Assembly: GCF_030272615.1 (NCBI RefSeq)
Contig: NC_081410.1
Coordinates: 226,537,415-226,601,414 of the forward strand
DNA from: Cryptomeria japonica
Lineage: Eukaryota > Streptophyta > Pinopsida > Cupressales > Cupressaceae
Direction of reading: 5' to 3'
DNA length: 64,000 nt
Part shown: piece by piece, positions 12,352-24,677 of the stretch
Position numbering within the stretch: position 1 is the first letter of the stretch
Layout of the letters: the number at the start of each line of letters is the position of its first letter
Notes under the pieces: generated by a model
What the model saw: the letters and a program-made list of their open reading frames with translations, nothing else
What the model was told of the DNA's origin: nothing
The model's database searches: none
Position numbers and translations under genes: made by a program

Positions 12352-12382
12352 GAGGCTCACTTTTTCAATAAACTTGGATGTC

Positions 12383-13174
12383 TAATGCAAGAGCATCCCC
12401 AATTCATAGCAATCTTGCATCAACCAAAAATATTTCATTTCCGTTTGTACTTTCAATTTTCCTTTCTGTGTGTCCTGGTTTTGGCTCACCAGATCTTGTG
12501 GATTTGGATTCTACTTGAAGACTTGATCATCTTTCTTGTTTCTAGACCGCATTGTATTTGGATAATTTTCCGGTGAGATATCGCTATTGGTTTCCTTGAT
12601 AGTTTTCTGTTATCGGTTGACGATTCTTTTTACTGGTTGCTTGGACCTATTTTGGTGATCTCCTGGAACCTCTTTCGAATCTTGCAGAGCCTTGGGCGTT
12701 GGTTGTGATGTTCCTTGGTGTGTGGATGACCTTTTCCTGCTATCTACGTTTCATCCTTTGGATTTTTTGGAGGAATCTCTTGGTGGAGGCTAACCTTTTT
12801 TATTTTACACTTTAGGTCTTGTTCTTCGGGTTTTGTTCCCTTTTGAGTTGACTGGATCCTTTGGATCAATATATATAATTTTAATCATGCATTAGAATGA
12901 ATCAATGAGAGAATCAAGTAGCTAGACTATGCATAGAAGATAGATCTCACGATTCAAGGTCCCAGTTGTGACCTATTCTGTATGTTCTACTAGGCCTGTG
13001 AGTCGGTATGTTGTAACTCGGTTGTTACCAATTGGTTGTAATCAATTTTCATGCAATAAAACAATCTATTCTACATTGCCTCCATCATATCTTTGTGTTT
13101 TCATTGTGTTTACTCTTGCTGACCGGTCCGGGTTGATCTCTTTGAGGTCCCTCCTCATTGCTGACTGCTTCACA
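12383..13174 (+). repeat. 3' LTR of gypsy-1
   Basis: Aligns end to end with the gypsy-2 LTRs: begins TAATGCAAGAGCATCC (terminal TG mutated to TA) and ends GCTTCACA. It includes the shared block around GGATTTTTTGGAGG and a TATATATAATTT element near 12868. The right flank from 13175 is non-element DNA. The 5' LTR lies outside the window. Confidence 0.85.
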
Positions 13175-13440
13175 TCCTCATCAGTAGAAGCATGAGAGGA
13201 ATGGTTTTCAAGTATGTTAGGCAAGATGTGTGATGGATTGTGGGAAAATTTATCTCTTAAGCTTCTTGGTGGGAATAAATTAACATGTAACTTAGGCTCA
13301 ACACCATTACTAGTTAAAGAATGGGAAGCCATGAGTTGGTAACTTCTTCTCATAGTAATCTTATATTCAAAACAATGGGTGTATAAGCTCCAAAAACACA
13401 AACTTGATCCTAAAAATAAATAAAGGAAAACTAGAGGCAT
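13175..13440 (-). other. possible host gene fragment, function unknown
   Basis: The minus-strand frame is open from 13440 through the gypsy-1 insertion point. The part before the LTR encodes about 89 residues including MASHSLTSNGVEPKLHVN and ending HASTDED at the LTR border. It is hydrophobic at the start and then polar, without retroelement motifs. I do not recognise it. It could be a truncated exon hit by gypsy-1 or simply a chance ORF; splice sites are not clear. Confidence 0.25.
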
Positions 13441-14048
13441 AGACAGGGAAAGTGGTTTGTGCTTTTGATGCCTTGATTTATCCCATAAATTTTATTACAA
13501 ATGTAAAATGAAATGCATGATGAAATGAATTGACCAAGTAATTAGATGATATGCAATCATAACAATGATGTAATTGATTAAAATATGTGAAATAATTATA
13601 TTATGATAAATTAACCACTTAATTAAGCAATATGAGATAGAAATAATGTGATTAATGAATGAATGTAAAACATAAGCAATAAGAAATAATGCAAAATGTC
13701 AAGTTCACCAAAATATGGTGCAGTAAAAATGAGACCCTAGACTAGAAATGCAAAATAAGATCTCAAATTTTCATTGCATATCATTAGAATCATAGAAAAA
13801 AGCTATAGTCCTAATAGGAGAGTTGAATACTTAGATTTATATCATTTGTTGCAATGGATTTGAGATTGGGATATGTGTATAAATTAACTAGGCTAAATGA
13901 TATGAGATTGATAGCTTTTAGCAATTACAGTGAAATACAAAATTAAAAGTCAACATAGTAGCTTATATCTAGAAAGAGAAGATAGATAAGAACCCATAGT
14001 TGTAATCTCGCCATGATAATCTAAGACTATTGTGCTAAGATCCCTAAT
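13441..14048. other. AT-rich unassigned DNA
   Basis: No ORF, LTR terminus or RNA gene seen. It is the left host flank of gypsy-2; the same host resumes at 21678. Confidence 0.5.
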
Positions 14049-14053
14049 TTGAG

Positions 14054-14824
14054 TGATGCAAGAGCATCCCCAGTTCTTGGAAATCTTGCATCAACCAAAA
14101 ATATATTTATTTTTTAGTTTATTTTATGTTTTGTAATTTCAACATTTCTTTCTGCATTTTATTGCAATTGCTCACCGAATCTTGCGGAGATGGATTTTTC
14201 TTGTGAATATGATTATCTTCTTTATTCGTGATCTGTGGGATGTTTGGATCATTTCTGACAAGTTATCACTTTCAAATTCTGAGACAGTTTTCTGGCTTAG
14301 AACACCAAAATCACTTGGACCTATTTGCTATTGGTGAATCTTGCAGATCCTTTTCGTAGCTTACAGAGCCCTAGTTCATTGATTCCAATATTCCTTGGCA
14401 TGTGACCGACCTTCCCTTCGATCCACACTTCACCCCTTTGGATTTTTTGAAGGATTCTCTTGGGCGGAGGCCGACTTGGTGGTTTTACATGTTTCATCAT
14501 ATTCATCATTGTTTGATTCTTCTTGGGCTGACCGGATCCCTCTAGACCATATAAATCAATGTAATTAAGTATAATAATTTAAGAGAGTGAATATAGAATA
14601 TATTTCCTAAGATTTAGAGGTCTGGAGTTCTGATTCTATAATTGAGCATGTATGAGCCGAATCTTGTAGCCCAGATATTACCGGTTATTTGTAATCAGAT
14701 TTCATGATCTAATTCATTTAGTTCTGTATTGCCTCCATCATCTTGTCTTGATTTCATTATGTTTACTCTTGCTACACAACCCAGATAGATCTCATTGACG
14801 TCCCTCGTAATCGTGACTACACCA
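14054..14824 (+). repeat. 5' LTR of gypsy-2
   Basis: Starts TGATGCAAGAGC and ends GACTACACCA. It contains a TATAAATC box (14550-14557). It is followed by AG and then the PBS at 14827. Confidence 0.9.
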
Positions 14825-14826
14825 AG

Positions 14827-14839
14827 TGGTATCAGAGTG
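14827..14839 (+). other. primer-binding site of gypsy-2
   Basis: TGGTATCAGAGTG, nearly identical to the initiator Met tRNA complement, two bases after the LTR end. Confidence 0.85.
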
Positions 14840-14989
14840 AGATTTCATTTCAGATATTGCCTTGTCCTGAAGATTTTGTTGTAGGGCGGCGGACTATGGA
14901 TCCGACCTGCAGTTTCAGAGGATTAGCATGAAGATGGCATGAATAGGAAATAGGAATGGTGGAGTACATGGGAATGCAGACCCTACTAT

Positions 14990-15713
14990 GTTGGAAATAT
15001 TGAGAGGAATCATAGCCTAGTTGGAAGCTGTTGAAACAACCCAGAGAAGAGGTCAACATATTGAAGATGTGAGTGAAGATGAAGAAGAAGAAGCACCAGT
15101 AGAACAAGTAGCAAATCCACTGACGTTGTATCCAGATGAAGATAGGTTCTTAAGGGTTTTGAGTAGGGAAAACACCAAACCTCATTTTACCCCACCGGAG
15201 TATGATGGTAAGTTGGATTCAGATGAATTAATGGATTGGATCTCAGAGATGGACACGTATTTTGATTTTGAGAACAACACAGAAGAAGGAAAGGTGAAAT
15301 ATGTTTGTACTCGGTTGAAAGGTCATGCATCTCTTTGGTGGGAACATTTGCAGGTTGATACCTAGATAAGAGGTAAAGAGAAGATCAAATCATGGGAGCG
15401 GATGGTTGCCAAATTGAAATCAAAGTTTATGCAAGCTGACTACCAATTAAATTTGTTTCAGAAGTTGCAGAATTTGAAGCAGAAAGAATCTAGTGTGAAG
15501 GAGTATACTGAAGCATTATACAAGTTGAATATCAGATCTGGACATGTTGATGATGAGGTCGAACAAGTTGCAAGATATTTGAATGGATTGTAGATGTCTA
15601 TATAGGATGACCTCAATCTGATCAAGTTGCAGAGTGTTGAAGAAGCTTACCAATATGCTTTGAACGTAGAAGAGAAGTTGAACAAAAAGACATGAGCAAA
15701 AACAAAGTGGTAG
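14990..15713 (+). pseudogene. gag: gypsy-2 gag capsid
   Basis: The frame beginning near 15021 (MEAVETTQRR) has an acidic stretch and then the Retrotrans_gag core: FTPPEYDGKLDSDELMDWI, GHASLWWEHLQ, LKSKFMQADYQ and QNLKQKESSVKEYT. This is the capsid domain of plant gypsy elements. Stops at 15363, 15591 and 15600 are in frame; a frameshift lies between 15700 and 15940, because the zinc knuckle follows in another frame. The true start could be slightly upstream. Confidence 0.8.
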
Positions 15714-15939
15714 AGGTGGAAGGTTTTCTAGAGGGATATTTCAAGGAGGAAGAGGAAATTCTGGAGGAAGAGGAAATTCTTGAGGAAGAGGAATCTATAC
15801 TGATCAGAACAAGGACAAGGAAATAAGAAAGGAAGGTAGTTCATACCAGAAGGATGACAAAAATTTCTACCAAAGAAGAGAACCTGATAGTTACCAAAAT
15901 GAAAATTTTGGAAAAGATGATAGAAGACAAGATAAGAGA

Positions 15940-16496
15940 GTGTTTAGAGGAACTTTCTTTAAGTGTGGAGGAGAAGGACATCATGCTTTTGGGTGTAAGA
16001 AGATAGAGAATACTAGGAGAACACCATTAGTAGAAGAAAGCCCCACTAGATCAGCTAACAAACCAGAAGATGGAGAACTATTAATGATGAGGAGAGCTTT
16101 GTGTCATACCAAAGAGGATGAAGAGCCCTTGCAGAGAAGAAATATGTTCAAGACCAAATGTAAGGTATCTGGTAAGCGTTGTAATGTAGTTATTGATAGT
16201 GGTAGTTCAAACAATCTTGTTTCAAAAGAGATGGTGAATAAATTGGAGTTGAAAATATTGAAACACCCTAAGCCTTATCAGATAGCATGGATTCATGATG
16301 ATCATAAGTTGTTAGTGAGTGAGAAATGCTTGGTGAAATTAAAAATTGGAAATTATCATGATGAAGTTTTGTGTGATATCATGCCTATGGATATCTACCA
16401 CCTTTTGTTGGGTAGACCTTGGCATTTTGATAGACAAGCAATATATGATGGAAGAAAGAACATATACACTATTGTTGCAAATGGGATGAAATAGAC
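15940..16496 (+). pseudogene. gypsy-2 nucleocapsid knuckle and protease
   Basis: A 184-codon frame. The knuckle FFKCGGEGHHAFGC (about 15952-15993) should be CX2CX4HX4C, but the first Cys is Phe. The protease has the active-site DSG in VVIDSGSSNNLV (Asp at 16195-16197) and the closing motif HLLLGRPWHFDR. The frame ends at a TAG (16492), but similarity continues (VYMNARI...DGRKF) up to the solo LTR insertion at 16576. Confidence 0.85.
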
Positions 16497-16575
16497 CTTA
16501 TTACCCTTGGAGGAGTCTCTGAAGAGTGAAGTCTATATGAATGCTAGAATCTATTTGGTGGATGGAAGGAAATTC

Positions 16576-17968
16576 TATTGGGATTTGCATGAAGATTGCA
16601 TTAATGAAATGTTATGTTGTCATTGATGCCAATTAACTGGTGATGATGTTGTTTTGTAATCGGTAAGTGAGTTTGTCAAGGAAACTGATATTACTAGAGA
16701 AGAAGTGAGATCAACTGGTAAACCCTACCTATTGATATGATAAACCCTAACTGATGGAGTTTGGTGAATCAAATGTATTAGTTTATGACATAATAATAAG
16801 CGGTAATGATTATGAAATATATGAATGTTGTATGAGAACAGTTTCAAATGGTTTTTGGCACGTAAAGATAATGGTTTTTGTCTTGGGAATGAGCAAGTTC
16901 ATTGCATGTAATGGAAACCGTGTGTTGAGTTACAGAGTTCGATGAAGCGGTGATCAAGAAGCGGTCAAGGATATCTTGAATGATGTGCAGTGATTGTTAT
17001 GTAATCCAACGGTCATACTTGAACTGATTTGTTTGTAATCTCTATGAGAGAATTAGGTTTGTGATGTGTTATTGACCTATTGATTTGTTTAAAAGGTCGA
17101 TGAGTTGTTTTGTTGAAGTGTTGGTAATTTGTAGTTGAGAGTAAGGGAGTGTGGTTACCGAACCAGATGATGTATCTACAATATGTGTAAAGGAAGATAA
17201 GAGCATGAAAAGGATCTGAACAAGCAAATGTAGTGCTATTCAAACAGATCAACAAACCCCTGTTGTTTTCTAACAATCACAATAGTCAAATCCCTTAACC
17301 AGGTAAGCTCTAACAAGCTTAGTGATTTAAATCCTCTAACCAGGTGGTCCATTAGCTTGGATTCCAAATCATCTATCGAGGTTACTCTTAATAGGGTATT
17401 GCTTCTAATAGGGCATTATAGTCAATCCCTTAACTGGGTGGTCCCTAACGAGAGTTGTTCTTAACAAGACTTATTGTAACTCTTTAATAGGCTAGGCTCC
17501 TAACAGGGAAAACTTCAAAAGAGTTCAGAATACTTGTGGATATTCATCCCCACTATGGTTTTTCCCATTTGGGTTTCCACGTCAAAAATATTGTGTCAAG
17601 AGGTGAATTCTTTTGTGGTTATGTTTACTATGGTTGAATTGCTTAACTGCTAAATCCACTTTGATATGTTATGTTAACCAACAACAATCTGAAATATATT
17701 TTAACTACTGTCAATAAAGTATTTGAATGATTCAGTTAAAAGGTTTTGAGAGTTTCAAAGATATTTTACTGTTAGTCTGTTATTACAGTCAACCGGTTTA
17801 ACTTGCTAATATTATTGCATTTGAAGTTCAGTGTTTAAACCAGTCAGTTCTGAGTTTGATTTGAGAGGTTGTTTTTGTTTGGTGAAAAGTTTATGTCAAT
17901 TTCCTATCTATTGATTCACCCCCCCTCTTAGTAGTTGACTGGATCCTTATTCTTTCATCATACCATCA
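16576..17968 (+). mobile_element. solo LTR (copia group) inside gypsy-2
   Basis: A 1393-bp LTR with no internal domain, flanked by exact AATTC duplications (16571-16575 and 17969-17973). Ends are TATTGGG and ACCATCA, mutated forms of TGTTGG...CCAACA. It has the group marks GTCATTGATGCC near its start and TGATTCACCCCCCC near its end. Removing it joins gypsy-2 protease-linker codons DGRKF to LDGMRHEN in frame. Solo LTRs form by recombination between the two LTRs of a full element. Confidence 0.85.
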
Positions 17969-17973
17969 AATTC

Positions 17974-18845
17974 TTGGATGGAATGAGACATGAGAATGTG
18001 TGTTTTGCCTTAGTTCCTAAGAGGACTGAGAACCTCGACCATGAAGAACAACCAGAGGAGATAAAGGAGTTGCTGACAGAGTATGAGGATATCATTTTGG
18101 ATAATGTACCTTATGGGTTACCACCTATAAAGAGTATCTGTCATTGCATGGACCTAGTTTGCCTAACAAAAGTTGCACACATGTAGAGAATGAAGAGTTA
18201 AATAGACAAGTGCAAGAGTTGTTGTGATCAGAGAAAGTTTGAGTCCCTATGTAGTACTAGCAGTGTTAGCACCTAAGAAGAATGGAGAATGGAGGATGTG
18301 TACTGATTCTAGATCAATCAACAAGATCACAATGAAGTACCGGTTTCCTTTGCCTAGGATGGATGACATAATGGATTTTCAGAGTGGAGCCAAATACTAC
18401 ACAAAGATACACTTGAAGAGTAGATATCACTAGATCAAAATCAGAGAAGGAGATGAGTGGAAGACAACATTCAAGATAAATGAAGGATTGTATGAATGGT
18501 TGGTGATGCCTTTTGGGTTGACTAATACACCAAGTACTTTCATGAGATTGATGAATGAGGTATTCAAGAAATTCTTGGGTAAGTTTGTTATTATATATTT
18601 GGATGGCATTCTGATTTTCAGTAAGACAAAAGATGAGCATTTATTGCATTTAAGACAAGTTTTACAGAGGTTGAGAGAAGAAAAGTTGTTGATAAATCTA
18701 AAGAAGTGTAGTTTCATGAAGGAAGAATTAGTCTATTTGGGATTTGTGATATTTGTGGATGGATTGAAGATGGACCTTGAAAAGGTAAAAGAAATTGTTG
18801 AATGGCCTACACCGGAAAGCATTGGAGGTAAGATCATTTCATGGG
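17974..18845 (+). pseudogene. gypsy-2 reverse transcriptase with two catalytic Asp lost
   Basis: Same frame through LDGMRHENVCFALVPK, APKKNGEWRMCTDSRS and PLPRMDD to [15 protein letters not shown]. The first catalytic Asp is His (CAC at 18410-18412 where gypsy-1 has GAT), and the YLDD box is YLDG (GGC at 18605-18607). Either change should abolish polymerisation. Stops occur at 18184 and 18431. Near 18826 two bases are missing relative to gypsy-1, shifting the frame. A short stretch around 18185-18225 is also poorly conserved. Confidence 0.88.
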
Positions 18846-20860
18846 TTGGCTAGTTTCTACTAGAAGTTTATTAGTAATTTCAGTTCAATTTGTAGCCCTA
18901 TGACTAAGACAATGAAAGGAGATAGGAAGGAATTTGAGTGGACAACTAGAGCGAATAAGAGTTTTGAATTGTTGAAGCAAAAATTGACTGAGCAACCTGT
19001 GTTAGCATTACTGGATTTCAACAAAGTATTTCAAGTAGATTGTGATGAAAGTGGAACTACAATTGGAGCCATATTGAATTAGGAAGGGAGAGTAGTAGCT
19101 TATTTCAATGAGAAGTTGAATGATGCTAGAGATATTCGGTGTATGATCAAGAATTTTATTCCATAGTTCAAGCCTTGAAGAAGTGGAGGCATTACCTATT
19201 GCCTAAGGAATTTGTGTTGTATACTTATCATCAAGCCTTGGAGTATTTGAATAGATAGAGTAAGTTGAATTAGAGACATATGAGATGGGTAGATTTTTTG
19301 TAGAGTTACATCTTTGTGTTGAAGCATAGGAGTGGGAAGTCAAACAAAGTTGCTAATGCTTTGAGTAGAAGAAGGAATTTTTTGACAAAGATGAGAGTGA
19401 CATGTATTAGGATTTGAATATTTGAAGAACTATTATGATGATGACTCGGATTTTGCAGAACCTTGGAAAGCATATAGAGAACCAGTTATGGTAGATAGAA
19501 TTCAATGAATGGATTATTTCATTCAGGATGGGATGTTATTCAAAGGAGTTCAGTTGTGTATACCTAAGATTTCTATGAGGGAGAATCTGATAAAGGAGAA
19601 GCATAGTGGAGGATTAGTCAGACACTTTGGTATTAAAAAAATAGTAGCATTGGTAAGTGGACATTACTTTTGGCCTCAGATTCATAAGGATGTTAGGAAA
19701 TTTGTATAGAGTTGTAGAATTTGTAAGGTTGCAAAAGGTAGTAGTCAAAATGTGGGATTGTATAAGCCTTTGACAATACCAGAGAGACCTTGGCAAGACA
19801 TAAGCATGGATTTCATTCTTAGACTACCTAAGACACATAGAGAGAGTGATTTTATATTTATGTCGGTGGATAGATTCTCTAAGATGGCTCATTTCATACC
19901 TTGTAAGAAGACATCAGATGTAGTGCATGTAGTTGAATTATTTTTCAAGGAGGTAGTGAGATTACATGGATTACTTAGGAGCATAGTTTTAGATAGAGAC
20001 ACTAAGTTTGTTGGTTATTTTTGGAGAACACTTTGGATGAAGATGAAAACAAATTTTAAGTTCACTTCTACTTTTCAACCACATACTGATGGATAGATAG
20101 AGGTAGTAAACAAGAGTTTGGAAAATTTGTTGAGATACTTAGTTGGAGAGAAAACCAGAAATTTGGATTTGATCCTTGCACAAATAGAGTTTGCCTACAA
20201 TAATTTAGTGAACAACAATACCAGAAGAACACCTTTTGAGATTGTTACCGGAGCACACCCTAGAGGTATATTAGAATTGAGAGATATCAGTAATGAAGAC
20301 AAGAGGAGTGCAGAGGCAAAATAATTTGCAGATCATATGAAGGCCTTACATATTCAGGTTAAACAACAATTAGAGGATATGAACAACAAGTATAAGTAGA
20401 AAGCGGATGAAAAGAGAAGACATAAGGAATTTGAAGTTGGCGATGAAGTGATGGTGTATTTGACAAAAGAAAAATTTCCAGTTGGCACATATAACAAGTT
20501 ACAAATGAGGAAGTTTGGACCTTGCAAGATGTTGAGGAAATTCAATTCCAAAAATGCATATGAAGTGGAGTTACCAGATAGTTTGAGTATTTCAAACATA
20601 TTCAACATTGCACATCTACATCAGTGTCATGAATCAGAATTCAATGAAGATAGTATTGTAGACTTGGAATAAAAGTTGCCCTGGAAGGAACTAGATTAGA
20701 TTGAAGTCATTTTGGACAATAGGATTGGGCGTAGCACCTAGAGCAATTAGTACAAGAAGTACCTTGTGAAGTAGAAGGATAGAATAGTTGAAGATTCATC
20801 TTGGATTTATCAAGAAAAGGTAGATTGCCTTGGTTTTCCTCTGACCCTAGAAAAGTGAGG
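18846..20860 (+). pseudogene. gypsy-2 RNase H, integrase and chromodomain
   Basis: After the frameshift the frame carries ANKSFELLKQKLTEQ, FQVDCDESGTTIGAIL (RNase H-type Asp), the integrase zinc region (CRICKVAK-like, about 19710), the core with DISMDFILRLPK (about 19798) and LDRDTKF, then AQIEFAYNNLV, VGDEVMVYLTK and a chromodomain-like tail at about 20755-20850. At least eight in-frame stops (for example 19079, 19706, 20092, 20697) and small indels near 19120 and 19410 are present. Several stops are CAG codons in gypsy-1. Confidence 0.85.
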
Positions 20861-20891
20861 GACTCACTTTCTTTCAACAACCCCAGATGTC

Positions 20892-21672
20892 TAATGTAGG
20901 AGCATCCTTGGTTCTTGGCAATCTTGCATCAACCAAAAAAATATCTTTTCAGTTTGTTTTCTATTTTGCAGTTTCAATATTTCTTTCTGCATTTTCTTGT
21001 ATTTGTTCACCAGATATTGTGGAGCTTGATTTTTCTTGTGAACATGATTATCTTTGTTATTCCTGACCTGCTTGACATTGGATCATTTTCTAACAAGTTA
21101 TGACTTCTGAATTCCAAGACATTTTTTTGGCTTGGAACACCGAAACCACTTGGACCTATTTGCTATTGGCAAATCTTGCAGATCCTTTCCATAGCTTATA
21201 GAGCCCCAGTTCATTGACTCTAATGTTCTTTGGCATGTGGCTGACCTTCCCTTTGATCCACACTTCACCCCTTTGGATTTTCTGGGGTATTCTCTTGGGT
21301 GGAGGCCGACCTGGTGGTTTTACATGTTTCATCATGTTCATCATTGTTTGATTCTTCTTGGGCTGATCGGATCCCTCGACCATATAAATCAATGTAATTA
21401 AGTATCATAATTTAGGAGAGTGAATATAGAAGATATATCTTAAGATGTAGAGGTCCGAAGTTGACTAATTCTATAATTGAGCATGTATGTAGCAGGCTAG
21501 TGAGTTGAATCTTGTAGCCCGAATGTTACCGGTTATTTGTAATCAGTTTTCATGATCTAATTCATTTAGTTCTGCATTGCCTCCATCATCTTGTCTTGCT
21601 TTCTTTATGTTTACTCTTATTGCACAATCCATATAGATCTCATTGAGGTCCCTCCTGACCATGACTACACCA
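20892..21672 (+). repeat. 3' LTR of gypsy-2
   Basis: Starts TAATGTAGGAGCATCC (TG mutated to TA as in gypsy-1) and ends GACTACACCA. It is colinear with 14054-14824, with TATAAATC near 21384. The TSD TTGAG follows. Confidence 0.9.
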
Positions 21673-21677
21673 TTGAG

Positions 21678-21994
21678 GGTGTTTGAATCAAGAGTAAATT
21701 CCAGATTCTAGATCCAAATGTCTTATAGCTTTATCTCTCTGAAAATTAGCTGAAAAGTGTTGGACATGGTTGGAGGGTGCCCTAGTCCATTTTTTTTTTT
21801 GCATATTCAAAGTTGGAGATTGTTTGTTGTTGTCTACCTTGCGCACATGTAGCACTCTCTACTATTGGATTTGAATTTCTGAACACAAAAATAGGGAAAA
21901 ATTGTTGTGTTGTATAGGGACTTGCCTATGTCAAACCTCATGTTGATGTGGTGCAGGAGCACTTGATGGATTTTATGCCTCCATGAGGCAATTT
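21678..21994. other. unassigned host DNA between two elements
   Basis: Right flank of gypsy-2. No ORF, promoter or repeat identified apart from a T-run at about 21790-21800. Confidence 0.5.
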
Positions 21995-22967
21995 TGTAAA
22001 TTTGGCTTTAGCATTGTATTTTGATAATATAACAAGGTCTTTTAGACCATTTTGGACTTATTTGTATTGAGTTTGAGTCTTAGGAGGTTATTTGTGGGTT
22101 ATACAGAAACTATTATAAAAATTTGTCATGTTGTCCAATGTTGTCATGCAATTTTGCATTTTGGGTTGTATGTGGAAGGTGAAGGGTCAAGTCATTTAAA
22201 AGTTAGTTGTAATTGATCATTTTTTGTTGGAAAGGGCATAAATATGGCCTCTAATATGAATTCCATGAGTTTTTGAAGGTTTTTGAAGTTGGACAAGGAT
22301 GAAATAAAGAAGGAATTTATTTTTGTAGCATCCTTACATTATTATCTTTTTAGTTTTCAAAATTTGCAGTCTGAAACATGCTATTTTATGGCCCCTTTAA
22401 TGGTCTCATATTGAGGACTATAATATATGGATGAAAATATATTTATTTCTAGTTTTCAAATATTTTTATCTCAATAAATGTTATTGAATTTTGTGTAAGA
22501 TATGACAATTTTGGTGAAGGTTGTCCAGTTTGACAGTTTTTGGTGAAGATAACAGTCTACAAAATTTGTGGTATGGAGATTGTTGGTATAATAAAATCCC
22601 TCAAACCAATTGGAAAATTTTAAAAAATGAGTCTAGTTTAATCTAAAGGTGTTTTGGTTCAATTTTATTGTCTTTCAAAAGTTATAAGGAATTTGGTGCA
22701 AGTTGCTTGGAACCCTAACTACGGTTAGCAGTTTTGGGAAAAGTGTCATAACTTTTGTTTTAACAATTGCATTTGGCTATAACTTGGAGGAAATTTTTGT
22801 ATTTAAGATTTATTAAATCTCATCGAAGAGATTGGCTTAATTATGTCTCAAATGAAAGTTATTAAGGACTGTTCTCAAGTGGGAGATTTTGTCCTTGTAC
22901 ATTTATATGGTTAAAGGGTTACAAAAATCAATCTATTGTGTTGATGTGAATCCTCCCTCTTGCATCA
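21995..22967 (+). repeat. 5' LTR of L2
   Basis: TGTAAATTTGGC...CTTGCATCA. It contains CATAAATATGG (about 22238-22248), a TATA-like box also conserved in the second LTR near 25177. Confidence 0.8.
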
Positions 22968-22969
22968 AT

Positions 22970-22980
22970 TGGTATCAGAG
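22970..22980 (+). other. primer-binding site of L2
   Basis: TGGTATCAGAG, an initiator Met tRNA complement, two bases after the LTR. Confidence 0.85.
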
Positions 22981-23293
22981 ATAAAAGGGTATAGACAAGA
23001 GAGTTTGGTATTTGTTTGTTGTGTTTGTGTAGTTTGAGAAGAGAACCTGGTTGCCAAAAGACTAGGTAGAGAAGAGAAAGACCTAGGTGAGGCAAAGACA
23101 AAGTGGAAGCAAGCTTAAAGGGACTTGCTTGAATGAATGAATTTTTTGAGGATGTTCTTGCAAGGTGAGGGTTCAAAAGAGGATAATAAAAATAAGAGAC
23201 AAGAATAAAAAGAGAGAAAGAGGAAAGAGGAAATGATGAGGCAAAAAGGGTTTGAGGAAGAGATACGAGAAATAAGGCAAGCTATGTAGAAAA

Positions 23294-24350
23294 TGTTAGA
23301 TCCCAGAGACAACTGAGAGGGGGGGTGAATCAGTTGTCTAATAAATTCAAACCAAAAACCAGTTAACCAAATTAATGCTTAATACTGGTAAACCAGTTAA
23401 GTATGCCGGTAGATAGTGTTAATAGTAAATTGCTATACCGGTAAAGATCAATGCATGAAACACAAACATAAAGTCATCCACAACACATAACACCAATATT
23501 TGTACGTGGAAACCCTGTAAGGGGAAAAACTATGGTGGGAAACCTTACCCACAATCAGATGATACTACTACAGATAGTAAGTGTACATAAATGGGGTCTG
23601 CACATGCAGAAAGGCCAATAGCCTAGAGCTCACTGCTCAATCATAAAATGGGAGTCACACTGACTACAATTGGATGGTTAAATCCAATAAGAATGTACTG
23701 CACAAAATAGCATCTTCATATGCTAGATTCAGTACCGGTGTAATGCTGATATGCTTATACAAAAACCTAGCTTCACTTTCAAATGATGTCTTTGTGTATA
23801 CCTCTTCTTAATCTCACATATACCTTCACTCAAATCTTTTTCGCATTCCACACTTGATCTTACAAATAAGATCTTACATTTATACCATACCCTAAGACCA
23901 ATTTTAGTAGGTCAGCTCTACAAGATATTACAATAAAATCATTTACAAAAAATATAATATCCGATGCAATAACCAATTAAACATGTCGACTTAATGCATT
24001 TACATCAATAATAAATCATCTCCATAGCGTGCCATGCTGATTTGGAAAAGATAAACCTGCCGGTGTAACCCTAGATAACCTGGACCTATTTGTCGGTAAA
24101 AGCAAATATGCAAATATGAATATGCCAATGATTAATTCTTCAAAACAAAGTGTCCACACGATGTCTTCGACATTACCAAGTGTCTTCCATATCATTCCAA
24201 ATGCCGGTGAACATTATATCCTATCGGTGAACCATATACCAGTAACTGTGCAATAGTTACTTGCTTGCCGGTGAATGTTGTTGGATCTCCGAAGTGCTAG
24301 TTTTCAATAGGTGTTGACATCAATGACAAAACCATACCAAAATACCAACA
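23294..24350 (-). mobile_element. solo LTR (element A/C family) inside L2
   Basis: 1057 bp, from TGTTAGATCCC to AAATACCAACA, with exact 5-bp duplications GAAAA at 23289-23293 and 24351-24355. It is close in sequence to LTR 38852-39918 and more distantly to 112-1315. The orientation is minus, judged from those relatives. No internal sequence remains. Confidence 0.93.
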
Positions 24351-24677
24351 GAAAATGAGGAAAGACAAAAGAATTGGACAAAAGAATTGAGATGCAGCAA
24401 CAAAGTTGGAACTTGACAATAAATAAGGGTATTATGGCCCATTAATAAGATTGTTCAAAGAAGAAAACAAGCAAGGACATCAATCAATGATGGAGAAGAA
24501 GATTTATGGACAACATATGTAGCCACTGAGAAAGAATGGAATAATAAGGTTAGAGTTGGACAAGCCAAGCAAGCTAAGATGATGGTAGAGGAAGACATAC
24601 CCATGAAGGAATCAACCATGAAAAACCATGAAGATGTTTAAATATAAGAGGTTTGTGATCCTAACAAAGAAAAAAGG

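Larger units (their letters stand above)
14054..21672 (+). mobile_element. gypsy-2: full-length chromodomain gypsy element, decayed
   Basis: Both LTRs and an exact 5-bp target duplication TTGAG (14049-14053 and 21673-21677). Order: LTR, PBS, gag, protease, [solo LTR], RT, RNase H, integrase, chromodomain, LTR. It is the same family as gypsy-1, with nearly colinear pol sequences. The coding frame is broken by many stops and by several small indels, so it is more decayed than gypsy-1, which has stops only. Confidence 0.92.
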
